Below are positions 32,029 through 41,394 of a stretch of 64,000 bases of DNA, in pieces. Both the position numbers and the translations under genes were made by a program. The notes under the pieces are model-generated. The model ran no database searches. It was given only the letters and a program-made list of their open reading frames with translations, and was not told the origin of the DNA. Numbering within the stretch: position 1 is the first letter of the stretch; the number at the start of each line of letters is the position of its first letter. This DNA comes from an uncultured Prevotellaceae bacterium (GTDB lineage: Bacteria; Bacteroidota; Bacteroidia; Bacteroidales; Bacteroidaceae), in NCBI GenBank assembly GCA_946410305.1, contig CAMJZV010000005.1, positions 1-64,000 of the forward strand, written 5' to 3'.

Positions 32029-35000
32029 ATGAAAAAGATATTTTGGTGGATATTGATCATCTTGCTGAGCCCCGTCCTGCTCTTTTTCGTGTTGACGGTG
32101 CTGCTCTATCTGCCTCCCGTACAGAACTGGGCGGTAGACAAGGTGACAGCCATCGCCTCAGAGAAGACAGGGATGGATATCTCGGTAGACCGCATTGACC
32201 TGTCGTTCCCTCTAGACCTATCGATAGATCATTTTCGCGTACTGCAGAAGCCTGACACCATTGCTGATGTAGAGCGTATGGTTGTCGACGTACAGCTGCT
32301 GCCATTGTTCAGCAGCAAAGTTGTTATCAATGAACTGGAAGTAACCAATACCAGTCTGAATACGTTGGATATGGTGGCTGCCGCGCAGGTGAAAGGTCGC
32401 TTCTCGCGCCTGTTTATGGCCAGCAAGGGCATTGATCTTGACAAGGGAACGGTAGAACTCAACGGCTCTCGTCTGGAAGATGCTTTCTTTGACATCCAGA
32501 TGGCTGACTCTATACCTGAAGACACCACTGCCAGCGAACCTGTGCTATGGAAGATATATGTCGATAGCATCACTATTGATCGCTCGGATGTGGTCTTCCA
32601 TATGCCTGGTGATACGATGAGTATCAATGCTCATTTGGGGAATCTCGCAGCTCGCGAGGCACTTATTGACCTTGGCTCTCAGACCTATACTGTGGGGAGT
32701 GTCGACTGGTTACACGGTGCGGTGAAATATGACCAAAACTTCCAACCACATATCGAAGGCTTGGACTATAACCACATCGACCTAAGCGATATTTCTGTGG
32801 GTATCGATTCCATCTACTATCATGACCCTACGATGCGTATGTACCTCCGTCAGGTAGCACTGAAGGAAAAGAGTGGTCTTGCCGTTACCCACCTGTCTGG
32901 TCCGATAGCTATGGTGGATGGCGCTATCAAATTGCCCAAGTTCCGTCTGTCGACACCTTATAGTGACATCGATGTGGAACTCGATATGCCGTTGTCACTC
33001 ATGGAACCTGTCGACCCAGGAAAGATGCGACTGAAGATGAATGCTTCGCTGGGCAAACAAGACATCATGCCCTTTATGGCTGACCTGCCTGCTGCCATGC
33101 GCCAGCGTTGGCCGGAATATCCACTGACGGTCAGTGGTCTGCTGAAAGGTAATATGCAGCACATGGACTTCCATGACTTAGAGGTGTCGCTGCCGACTGC
33201 CTTCCATGCTACTGCGACGGGTTTTGCTGCTAATCTTGACGACCCGCAGCGTCTGCGTGCTGATGTGCAGTTTATCGCCAACACCCAGAACCTGGGCTTC
33301 GTTATGGCGATGATGCCCCGTGATATGCAGCGTGACTACCGTATCCCACCACTGTCTGCCCAAGGACGTGTCAAGGCCGATGGTCAGCAGTATTTTGCTG
33401 ATGTCACTGCTCGGGAGGGTAGGGGAACGGTCAAGGCAAAAGGCTCGTTCAATGCCACCGCTATGCGCTATGATGCCGACATCAAGGTGCGTGATCTGAA
33501 CGTTCATCACTTTATGCCTCATGACAGCATCTATACCGTCTCTGCCGACATCACTGCCAAAGGACAGGGTACTGACTTTTTCTCACCACGTACCACGCTT
33601 GTTGCTGACGCAACGATACATCATGTGGGTTATGGCAAGTTGAACATTGATAATATCACCGCTCATGCACTGGTCAGTGACGGTAAGGCTCATGCCAACC
33701 TCGTCAGTCGTAATCCCTTGTTGAAGGGTGCAGTCAACTTTGACGCCCTGTTGTCAACGACACGTTTCGATGGTACGCTGAGTACCGATTTCCAGGAACT
33801 GGACCTCTATAAAATGGGTGTTACGCCCGATCCGTTGACCATTGGGCTGTGTGGTCATTTTGACGTCAATTCCGACTTGAAGTTGACGCATCATGCTACA
33901 GGGCTCATCAACGACCTCTCTATCAAGGATTCCAGTCATGTCTATCGTCCTTCTGATATTGACTTGCTGCTCAATACCACTCCTGATACCACCTATGCTC
34001 GTGCCCAGAGTGGTGACTTTATCGTGAAGCTCGATGCGGCAGGTAATTATGAACAGTTGCTCGACCAGCTCATGCTGTTGGGCGACTCGGCGCTAGCTCA
34101 GTTGGACAGGAAAACCATTGATCAGCCGGCGCTGCGTCGTCTGTTGCCCACCATGCGCATGACTATGGAGAGCAAACGTGAGAATCCTATAGCGACTTTC
34201 CTCAAAGCCACTGCTGATGTTGATTTCAAGGATATGCTCTTTGACCTCTCGACATCTGTAGCAGAGGGTGTCAATGGTCGTGGCTATATCCATTCACTGA
34301 CCGTTAGTGAGTTACGCCTCGATACCATCAACTTCTCCCTGACTCAGCGTAAGGAGCGACTGTCCTTCGGTGGTCAGGTACGTAACAATAAGAAAAATCC
34401 TCAGTTTGTCTTTAATGCCCTCTTCGATGGTATTATTCAAGAGCGTGGAGCTACGCTTGGCGTGCGCTACTATGATGCAGACAATAAACTTGGTGCTCGT
34501 GTGGGTGCCCAGGCGGAAGTTGTAGACAGTGGACTCTCTCTGCATCTCGTTCCTGAACGTCCTACGCTGGGTTATAAGGAGTTCGCGTTGAACAAAGACA
34601 ATTTCCTGTTCCTTGGTGCCTCAGGAAAGGTAAAGGCCAAGGTTGACCTGCGTGCTGACGATGGTATGGGTATACGCCTATACTCAGAAGAAACAGACCC
34701 GGATGCTCTGCAAGACCTGACGCTCAGCCTCCATCAGTTTAACTTGGAAGAGATTACCTCTGTTATTCCATATTCACCGCGCATGTCGGGTATGCTGAAT
34801 GGTGACTACCATGTCGTACAGGATGCCAATGGACAGTTTTCTGTCGCTGGAGATATGGGCGTCCGCAATATGACTTACGAGCGTTGCCCAATAGGTAATA
34901 TCAGTACGGAAATGGTGTATCTGCAGAAAGAGAATGATGCCCATGCTGTTGAGGCTCGTCTGATGATGGATGACGAGGAGATAGGACTGCTTACTGGTAC

Positions 35001-36642
35001 TTATTTCAATGAGGGTGATGGCTCGCTGGATGCAACGATGCAATTGGAACACCTTCCGCTGAACATTGTCAATGGTTTCGTACCCGACCAACTATGTGGC
35101 TTGCAGGGTTATGGTGAGGGAACACTGACTATTCAAGGTCCGTTGACGCGCCCAGAGGTCAATGGCGAGATCTATCTCTCCAACTCTTATCTGGAGAGTG
35201 TTCCCTATGGTGTTAAATTACGTTTTGACGACGACCCCGTACGCATCCAGCATTCTAACCTGCTGTTTGAGAACTTTACGGTCTATGCCCATAATGACAA
35301 CCCGCTGAACGTACAGGGTAATGTTAATTTCAGCAATCCTGATCAGATTATGGTTAATCTGCGCATGCAGGCTAATAACTTCCAAATTATCGGTACTAAG
35401 GAACATGCCAAGAGTGTGGCCTATGGCAAGGCCTTTGTCAATGTCTTTGCCATGATGAACGGACCGCTGGACAACCTCAACATGCGTGGTCGTCTGGAAG
35501 TGCTCGGTACTACGGACATGGGCTATATCCTGCGTGATACACCTATCACCACTGACAATCAGTTGGATGACCTCGTTAAGTTCACGGACTTCAGTGATAC
35601 TACGCAGATTGCTGTGTCACGTCCGCCCATCAACGGTTTCCGCATGGACATGACGCTGAACGTCTCGAAAGGTGCACACATCATGGCCTACATGAATGCC
35701 GACCACTCCAACTATATTGACCTGATGGGTGGTGGTACCTTGCGCATGCTCTACAGCCCTGCTGATAACCTACAGCTGACAGGTCGCTATACGCTGTCGA
35801 ATGGTGAGATGAAGTATGCACTGCCGATTATCCCGCTGAAGACCTTCCACATCCAGGATGGTTCCTACATAGAGTTTACGGGAGATCCCATGAATCCTAC
35901 CTTGAATATTTCCGCTGTGGAGCGTACCAAGGCTACCGTAACAGGTACCAATGGCGTTGGACGCTCTGTAGCCTTCGACTGTGGTGTCAATATTACTCGT
36001 ACACTTAGCGATATGGGTCTTGAATTCACCCTCGATGCTCCTGAAGATATGCAGTTGCATGGTGAATTGCAGGCCATGGGTGTTGAGCAGCGCGGTAAAT
36101 TGGCAGTCACCATGCTGACTACAGGTATGTATCTGGCTGATGGAAATACCAAGCCGTTCTCCATGAACTCGGCACTTAGCTCGTTCCTTAGCTCTGAGAT
36201 CAGCAACCTGACAGGTAATGCCCTGCGCACCCTCGACCTGTCGTTTGGTATGGATAATAGCACCGATGCCACAGGACAGACACATACCGACTATTCGTTC
36301 AAGTTTGCCAAGCGCTTCCTGAACAACCGCCTGAAACTGGCTATCGGTGGTAAGGTAACCACTGGTGCGGAGTTGCCTGGTGGGCGTAACAATTCGTTCT
36401 TTGATAATGTCTCGTTAGAGTACCGTTTGGATGATACTGCCAACAAGTATCTGAACCTCTTCTTCGAGAATAACTCCTACGACTGGCTCGACGGTTATAC
36501 GCAGAAATATGGTGGTGGATTCATCTGGCGCCGTACGCTGCAGAACTTCACAGACATCTTCCGTTTCAAGGATGACAGCAACACCATGTCGCTGCCTCCT
36601 GTACGTACAGACTCCATAAAGACTACGCGCAATGACAAGTAA
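32029..36642 (+). CDS. tamB: TamB-like inner-membrane/periplasmic protein
   Basis: A 1537-aa protein with an N-terminal membrane anchor (IFWWILIILLSPVLLFFVLTVLLYLP) and a long repetitive beta region, ending in the DUF490/TamB C-terminal domain (from about residue 1170: LQLTGRYTLSNGEMKYALPIIPLKTFHIQDGSYIEFTGDPMNPTLNISA). TamB forms a taco-shaped hydrophobic groove spanning the periplasm and moves phospholipids or helps insert outer-membrane proteins. The downstream BamA-type gene, overlapping by 11 bp, encodes its partner TamL. Length fits large Bacteroidetes TamB. Confidence 0.9.
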   Translation: MKKIFWWILIILLSPVLLFFVLTVLLYLPPVQNWAVDKVTAIASEKTGMDISVDRIDLSFPLDLSIDHFRVLQKPDTIADVERMVVDVQLLPLFSSKVVINELEVTNTSLNTLDMVAAAQVKGRFSRLFMASKGIDLDKGTVELNGSRLEDAFFDIQMADSIPEDTTASEPVLWKIYVDSITIDRSDVVFHMPGDTMSINAHLGNLAAREALIDLGSQTYTVGSVDWLHGAVKYDQNFQPHIEGLDYNHIDLSDISVGIDSIYYHDPTMRMYLRQVALKEKSGLAVTHLSGPIAMVDGAIKLPKFRLSTPYSDIDVELDMPLSLMEPVDPGKMRLKMNASLGKQDIMPFMADLPAAMRQRWPEYPLTVSGLLKGNMQHMDFHDLEVSLPTAFHATATGFAANLDDPQRLRADVQFIANTQNLGFVMAMMPRDMQRDYRIPPLSAQGRVKADGQQYFADVTAREGRGTVKAKGSFNATAMRYDADIKVRDLNVHHFMPHDSIYTVSADITAKGQGTDFFSPRTTLVADATIHHVGYGKLNIDNITAHALVSDGKAHANLVSRNPLLKGAVNFDALLSTTRFDGTLSTDFQELDLYKMGVTPDPLTIGLCGHFDVNSDLKLTHHATGLINDLSIKDSSHVYRPSDIDLLLNTTPDTTYARAQSGDFIVKLDAAGNYEQLLDQLMLLGDSALAQLDRKTIDQPALRRLLPTMRMTMESKRENPIATFLKATADVDFKDMLFDLSTSVAEGVNGRGYIHSLTVSELRLDTINFSLTQRKERLSFGGQVRNNKKNPQFVFNALFDGIIQERGATLGVRYYDADNKLGARVGAQAEVVDSGLSLHLVPERPTLGYKEFALNKDNFLFLGASGKVKAKVDLRADDGMGIRLYSEETDPDALQDLTLSLHQFNLEEITSVIPYSPRMSGMLNGDYHVVQDANGQFSVAGDMGVRNMTYERCPIGNISTEMVYLQKENDAHAVEARLMMDDEEIGLLTGTYFNEGDGSLDATMQLEHLPLNIVNGFVPDQLCGLQGYGEGTLTIQGPLTRPEVNGEIYLSNSYLESVPYGVKLRFDDDPVRIQHSNLLFENFTVYAHNDNPLNVQGNVNFSNPDQIMVNLRMQANNFQIIGTKEHAKSVAYGKAFVNVFAMMNGPLDNLNMRGRLEVLGTTDMGYILRDTPITTDNQLDDLVKFTDFSDTTQIAVSRPPINGFRMDMTLNVSKGAHIMAYMNADHSNYIDLMGGGTLRMLYSPADNLQLTGRYTLSNGEMKYALPIIPLKTFHIQDGSYIEFTGDPMNPTLNISAVERTKATVTGTNGVGRSVAFDCGVNITRTLSDMGLEFTLDAPEDMQLHGELQAMGVEQRGKLAVTMLTTGMYLADGNTKPFSMNSALSSFLSSEISNLTGNALRTLDLSFGMDNSTDATGQTHTDYSFKFAKRFLNNRLKLAIGGKVTTGAELPGGRNNSFFDNVSLEYRLDDTANKYLNLFFENNSYDWLDGYTQKYGGGFIWRRTLQNFTDIFRFKDDSNTMSLPPVRTDSIKTTRNDK

Positions 36643-38983
36643 TAAAACCGGATATTGGCTGTTGGCTATTGGCATTTTGCTCTTGGGCTCCTGTTCGATG
36701 ACAAAGGATATCCCTGAGGGCGACCAACTGTTTACTGGACTGAAGACCATCCAGTGGGTTGATGCTGAACAGTCGGATAATCTCATAGAGACGCAAGAGG
36801 AACTGGAGGCTGCCCTTGCTACGGCACCCAACGGATCGCTGTTTGGCAGTAGCTACTATCGCTTGCCTTTCTCCTTTGGCGTCAGCGTATGGAACAAGTA
36901 TGCAGAGAAAGATACTCCTTTCGCCAACTGGATGACCAAGACCTTTGGGCGCCAACCCGTGCTGATGTCGTGGGTAAACCCGGAATTGCGAGCCTCTGTA
37001 GCGCAGAACGTGTTGCGCAATCATGGCTATTTCCACGGACAGGTAGGCTATGAGACCATACAGCAGAAGAATCCCAAGACTGCTAAGATACAGTATACCG
37101 TCACACCAGGTCGGCTGTATATGCTCGACAGTGTAGGCTATTTTGATTTCCCTCGTCATGCCGACAGTCTGATACATAGCACGCTCGACGAAGCCAATAT
37201 CCACAGTGGTGACCCGTTTGTCGTGTCTAAGCTCGATGCGGAGCGACAGCGCATCAGTACCCTGTTGCGCAACAATGGCTACTATTATTACCAGCCCACC
37301 TACGCCTCCTACCTTGCCGATACCTTTGTTGTCGATGGCAAGGCTCAATTGCAGTTCCGCATGGCTAAGGATGTGCCAGCGACGGCAACCCATCCTTGGT
37401 ATATTGGGCGTATCACCGTCAATATGAAGAAGTCGTTTATGGAACAACCTACCGACTCGTTCCGCACTCGCTTCCTCACCATCCGCTATTCGGGCAAGAA
37501 GGCACCTATACGTCCTCGTGTGCTCCTGGCCGATATGAAGTTGCGTCCTCGTCAGTCGTATAGCTATTCTGACTATCTGGAGTCTTCCAGTAAGATTAAT
37601 GCGATGGGGCTGTTCTCAATGACGGAGTTCCAGTTTACCCCACGCGATACTACTGCCGCCTGTGATACCCTCGATTTGACACTTAACTGCACCTTCGACA
37701 AACCGTGGGACTTCTATGTAGAGACTAACTTCAATGCACGTACCATTGGCCGCATGGGTCCCGAGTTGAAGATGGGTGTTACCCGTCGTAATGCTTTCCG
37801 TGGAGGTGAGAAAATCGATGTTAATGTCCATGGCTCTTACGAATGGGCAACGAGTAACGGCTCGTCAATGAACAACTACGAGTATGGTGCTGATGCCTCT
37901 GTAGAGTTCCCACGCATCATTGCCCCATTCGTCAACAAGTTCCAAAGAATGCGTCGCGGAAAGGATGGTAAGCCACGTCGTCGCCTTTTCTATAGTACAC
38001 CGACCACCTTGGCTAAAGCCTCCACCGATGTCATCTATCGTCCAGGATATTATAAGATGCATGTTGTCTCGGGCGAGTGGACCTACCGTTGGCAGACGTC
38101 TGAGAAGAGCCGACACGAATTTTCGCCACTTACCGTGAAGTACCAATTTATGAACAGCAGCACGGCAGACTTTGACGAAGTCGTTGAGAAGAATCCCTAC
38201 CTATGGGCTACCATGCAGGACTACTTCATTCCTGAGATGCGCTACACCTATACCTACACTTCGCCGAAACGCTCGCTGCATCCAGCACGCTGGGAGACTA
38301 CTATCGCTGAGTCTGGTAATGGCGTGGCACTCTATGATGTTCTGACCGGTAAGTCATGGAACGACAAGGACAAGAAGATGTTCAAGAACCCCTATTCACA
38401 GTTCTTAAAGCTGGAGACCGACTATACCAAGACACTTACCCTCGACAGTCACTCCAAGATCGTGGGGCATGTCAATGCTGGCCTTATCTACCACTACGGA
38501 AATAGTGATTGGATACCTAATAGCGAGATGTTCTATGTGGGTGGTGCCAATAGTATCCGCGCCTTCTCTGTACGTGGCATTGGTCCTGGCTCCTTCCCTG
38601 GCATTGATAATAAAGCATATTCTTACCTGATGCAGAATGGTGACATTAAGTTTGTCGCCAACGTAGAATACCGTCGTCAACTGTTTGGCTCACTATACGG
38701 TGCTGTATTCCTTGATGCCGGTAACGTCTGGACGATAGAGGAAGAGTTCGGTGACGAGCTTCCTGGTTATGGCACGAGTCAGTTTAAGTTGAAGGATGCA
38801 TTCCGTCAGATGGCTGTAGGTACTGGTATCGGTATTCGTTATGACCTTGATTTCCTCATACTGCGTCTAGACTGGGGCGTGGCGCTCCATCTGCCTTATG
38901 AGACTGAGAAATCGGGATTCTATAATATTCCAGAATTTAAGGGTAGCCATACGCTCCACTTCGCTATTGGTTATCCGTTCTGA
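36632..38983 (+). CDS. tamL: BamA-superfamily outer-membrane lipoprotein, TamL-type
   Basis: A 783-aa protein with a lipoprotein signal (LLAIGILLLGSC, Cys at about 22), POTRA-like repeats, and a C-terminal 16-strand barrel of the surface-antigen family ending in HTLHFAIGYPF. FRGSxR-type motif: VGGANSIRAFSVRGIGPGSF. In Bacteroidetes the lipidated TamA homologue TamL pairs with TamB; the overlapping tamB-tamL order seen here is the expected arrangement. The 11-bp overlap indicates coupled translation. Confidence 0.85.
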   Translation: MTSNKTGYWLLAIGILLLGSCSMTKDIPEGDQLFTGLKTIQWVDAEQSDNLIETQEELEAALATAPNGSLFGSSYYRLPFSFGVSVWNKYAEKDTPFANWMTKTFGRQPVLMSWVNPELRASVAQNVLRNHGYFHGQVGYETIQQKNPKTAKIQYTVTPGRLYMLDSVGYFDFPRHADSLIHSTLDEANIHSGDPFVVSKLDAERQRISTLLRNNGYYYYQPTYASYLADTFVVDGKAQLQFRMAKDVPATATHPWYIGRITVNMKKSFMEQPTDSFRTRFLTIRYSGKKAPIRPRVLLADMKLRPRQSYSYSDYLESSSKINAMGLFSMTEFQFTPRDTTAACDTLDLTLNCTFDKPWDFYVETNFNARTIGRMGPELKMGVTRRNAFRGGEKIDVNVHGSYEWATSNGSSMNNYEYGADASVEFPRIIAPFVNKFQRMRRGKDGKPRRRLFYSTPTTLAKASTDVIYRPGYYKMHVVSGEWTYRWQTSEKSRHEFSPLTVKYQFMNSSTADFDEVVEKNPYLWATMQDYFIPEMRYTYTYTSPKRSLHPARWETTIAESGNGVALYDVLTGKSWNDKDKKMFKNPYSQFLKLETDYTKTLTLDSHSKIVGHVNAGLIYHYGNSDWIPNSEMFYVGGANSIRAFSVRGIGPGSFPGIDNKAYSYLMQNGDIKFVANVEYRRQLFGSLYGAVFLDAGNVWTIEEEFGDELPGYGTSQFKLKDAFRQMAVGTGIGIRYDLDFLILRLDWGVALHLPYETEKSGFYNIPEFKGSHTLHFAIGYPF

Positions 38984-39018
38984 TTAGACACTATTAATGA
39001 CTTATTATAATATAGATT

Positions 39019-40272
39019 ATGGAAAGAACATGGAGATGGTTTGGCAAGAAGGACAAGATTACTCTTGCACAACTGAGACAAATTGGTGTTGAGGGTATCG
39101 TTACCGCTTTACACGACGTACCCCTCGGCCAGGTATGGACGCGTGAGAAAATTCGTGACCTGCGTGAGTATATTGAGAGTTATGGCATGCGCTGGAGCGT
39201 GGTGGAGAGCCTACCAGTTGTAGAGACCATCAAGTATGGTGGTCCTGACCGTGACGAGCAGATTGAGGTCTATAAGCAGTCGCTGCGTAACCTTGCTGCT
39301 GAGGGCATCCATTGCATCTGCTACAACTTCATGCCCGTATTGGACTGGGCACGCACTGATTTGTTCCACGACAACCCCAATGGTGCTACCAACCTCTACT
39401 TCAACTATGCAGAGTTCGCCTACTTCGACATTTATATCCTGAAGCGTCCAGGTGCTCGTGAGGAGTGGGAGAAATTCCAGTTCCCCGAAGGGTGGGGCAA
39501 AGGCCGTAGCGTGATTGCTGAGTGCGATGAGCTGGCTAAGACCATGACACCTGAGAAGGACCACAAACTGGTGGAGAACATCGTCATCAAGACTCAGGGA
39601 TTTGTCTCTGGTAACTTCTCTGAGAACGATGAGGCTCCCATTCAGAAGTTCCGTGAGTTCCTTGACCTCTACAAGGGTATCGACAAGGCGAAGTTGCGCG
39701 AGAATATGAAGTACTTCCTCGAGGCTATCATGCCTGTTTGCGAGGAGTGTAACATGAACATGTGCGTACACCCCGACGATCCCCCTATCGAGATCCTCGG
39801 CTTGCCACGCATTGTACGTACCGAGGAGGATATCCAGTGGTTCCTGAATGCTGTGCCCAACAAGCATAACGGCCTCACCTTCTGTGCTGGTTCTTTGAGC
39901 GCAGGTGCCTATAACAACGTAGTAGAGCTCGCCAAAAAGTTTGCTTCGCGCACACACTTTGTCCATCTGCGTTCGTGCCACATCTTCCCCAACGGTGACT
40001 TCACTGAGGCCAGCCACCTGGGCGGTCGCGCCGACCTGATCGAGCTTTGCCGTATCTTCGAGAAGGAAAATCCAGAGCTTCCTATGCGTGTGGACCATGG
40101 TATGACATTTACCGACGAACCTGGCGGCATCATGGACGAGAGCAGTCATGGCCACAATGCCGGTTACACCCTGCTGGGTCGTATGTTTGCCCTCGGACAG
40201 GTACAGGGTATCCTAGCTACCGTCGACCGCGAGCTTGGAATAGAATACAAACAACCCGGATTCTTTGACTAG
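39019..40272 (+). CDS. uxuA: Mannonate dehydratase
   Basis: A 417-aa protein beginning MERTWRWFGKKDKITLAQLRQIGVEGIVTALHDVPLGQVW, the typical UxuA start. It also has EGIHCICYNFMPVLDWARTDL and MCVHPDDPP, FCAGSLSAG, HFVHLRSCH and DHGMTFTDE, which hold the metal-binding Cys/His/Asp set. It removes water from D-mannonate to give 2-keto-3-deoxygluconate in glucuronate catabolism. No uxuB or uronate isomerase is next to it here, and no strong promoter is seen in the 35-bp gap, so it may be read through from tamL. Confidence 0.9.
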   Translation: MERTWRWFGKKDKITLAQLRQIGVEGIVTALHDVPLGQVWTREKIRDLREYIESYGMRWSVVESLPVVETIKYGGPDRDEQIEVYKQSLRNLAAEGIHCICYNFMPVLDWARTDLFHDNPNGATNLYFNYAEFAYFDIYILKRPGAREEWEKFQFPEGWGKGRSVIAECDELAKTMTPEKDHKLVENIVIKTQGFVSGNFSENDEAPIQKFREFLDLYKGIDKAKLRENMKYFLEAIMPVCEECNMNMCVHPDDPPIEILGLPRIVRTEEDIQWFLNAVPNKHNGLTFCAGSLSAGAYNNVVELAKKFASRTHFVHLRSCHIFPNGDFTEASHLGGRADLIELCRIFEKENPELPMRVDHGMTFTDEPGGIMDESSHGHNAGYTLLGRMFALGQVQGILATVDRELGIEYKQPGFFD

Positions 40273-40320
40273 TCAAAGTATGACGTTGCATTCTTCGATA
40301 AAATAATAACGACATAGATT

Positions 40321-41247
40321 GTGGAAGTAGCGAATGATAGGTGGGGCATCCTCTATTGCCCCAAAGGCCGTGGCAGCAAACAGCGTGAGAAAATTCAGCG
40401 TGTGCTGGACGAGCGTAAGGTACAGTATGACTTTGTGCAGAGCGAGTCGATAGACAGTGTTGAACGCCTGATGACCATGCTGATACGTAATGGCTATAAG
40501 ACCATTATTATCATGGGTGGCGACTCTGCGCTGAACGATGCTGTCAACTGTCTGATGGCCGAAGAGAAACAGGTGCGCGACCAGATTGCATTAGGAGTCA
40601 TCCCCAATGGGATGATGAATGACTTCGCTCGCTATTGGGGCTTTGACGATGACGAGATGGAAAAGACCGTCGATTGGCTCATGAAGCATCGTATCCGTAC
40701 TATTGATCTAGGCTGCGTGCGCTATACCAACAAGAATAACGAGCACTGTCATCGCTACTTCCTCAACTGTGTCAATGTCGGTCTCATTGCCGACATCATG
40801 AATCTGCGTCGGCAGACGCGTTCACTGCTGGGCTCCCATACCTTGTCATTCATCGTCTCCATTTTCCTCATGATCTTCCACCGCATGGACTACAAGATGC
40901 ATGTGCGGGTGAATAGTGAGACGGTAGACCGTAAGATGATGACCATGTGTGTAGGAAGCGGTCCTGGCTATGGACAGACACCTAACGCAGTACCCTACAA
41001 TGGCATGCTTGACGTATCGATGGTGTACCATACGGAGATAATGCAACTGTTGGCTGGCTTGTGGCTCTTGGTGTCGGGACGTTTCCTGAATCATCGTAGT
41101 GTGCATCCTTACCGCACGCGTGAGGTTATCGTCGAAGAGGCTCCCCATGCACTGGTGGGTGTCGATGGTCGACTGATAGGAACTCCTGTGGGTCCGTATC
41201 GCATTACTGTGGAGCAGGAAGTCATCAACTTCTTGATACCCGATTGA
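40321..41247 (+). CDS. Diacylglycerol/lipid kinase-family protein with altered GGDGT loop
   Basis: 308 aa from GTG at 40321. It has the diacylglycerol-kinase catalytic fold: YKTIIIMGGDSALNDAVNCL (residues 60-77), GVIPNGMMNDFARYWGF and a C-terminal beta sandwich. Lipid kinases usually carry GGDGT and GTGNDFAR; here they read GGDSA and NGMMNDFAR. ATP binding might be weakened or the substrate different, so the enzyme name is family-level only. It follows uxuA with a 48-bp gap. Confidence 0.75.
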   Translation: MEVANDRWGILYCPKGRGSKQREKIQRVLDERKVQYDFVQSESIDSVERLMTMLIRNGYKTIIIMGGDSALNDAVNCLMAEEKQVRDQIALGVIPNGMMNDFARYWGFDDDEMEKTVDWLMKHRIRTIDLGCVRYTNKNNEHCHRYFLNCVNVGLIADIMNLRRQTRSLLGSHTLSFIVSIFLMIFHRMDYKMHVRVNSETVDRKMMTMCVGSGPGYGQTPNAVPYNGMLDVSMVYHTEIMQLLAGLWLLVSGRFLNHRSVHPYRTREVIVEEAPHALVGVDGRLIGTPVGPYRITVEQEVINFLIPD

Positions 41248-41318
41248 CGCTTTTAAGTCACGTTTGTCACTATCTGACTACAAAATAGCGCATTTTCTAT
41301 AAAAAAGTGCAAAAATAT

Positions 41319-41349
41319 TTTGCAGTCCCGATGAAAATGTTTAATTTTG
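41319..41349 (+). promoter_or_regulatory. Promoter of the alpha-glucan operon
   Basis: TTTG (41319-41322), 19 bases, then TAATTTTG (41342-41349), 45 bp ahead of the debranching-enzyme gene. Confidence 0.75.
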
Positions 41350-41394
41350 AAGGTGATTACTAATCTAAAACACTAAATCTTAAATATAGGAACT

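Noticed and set aside
39211..40155. 314-aa reverse-strand frame inside uxuA
   Set aside because: The forward frame has all UxuA motifs; the reverse frame has none.
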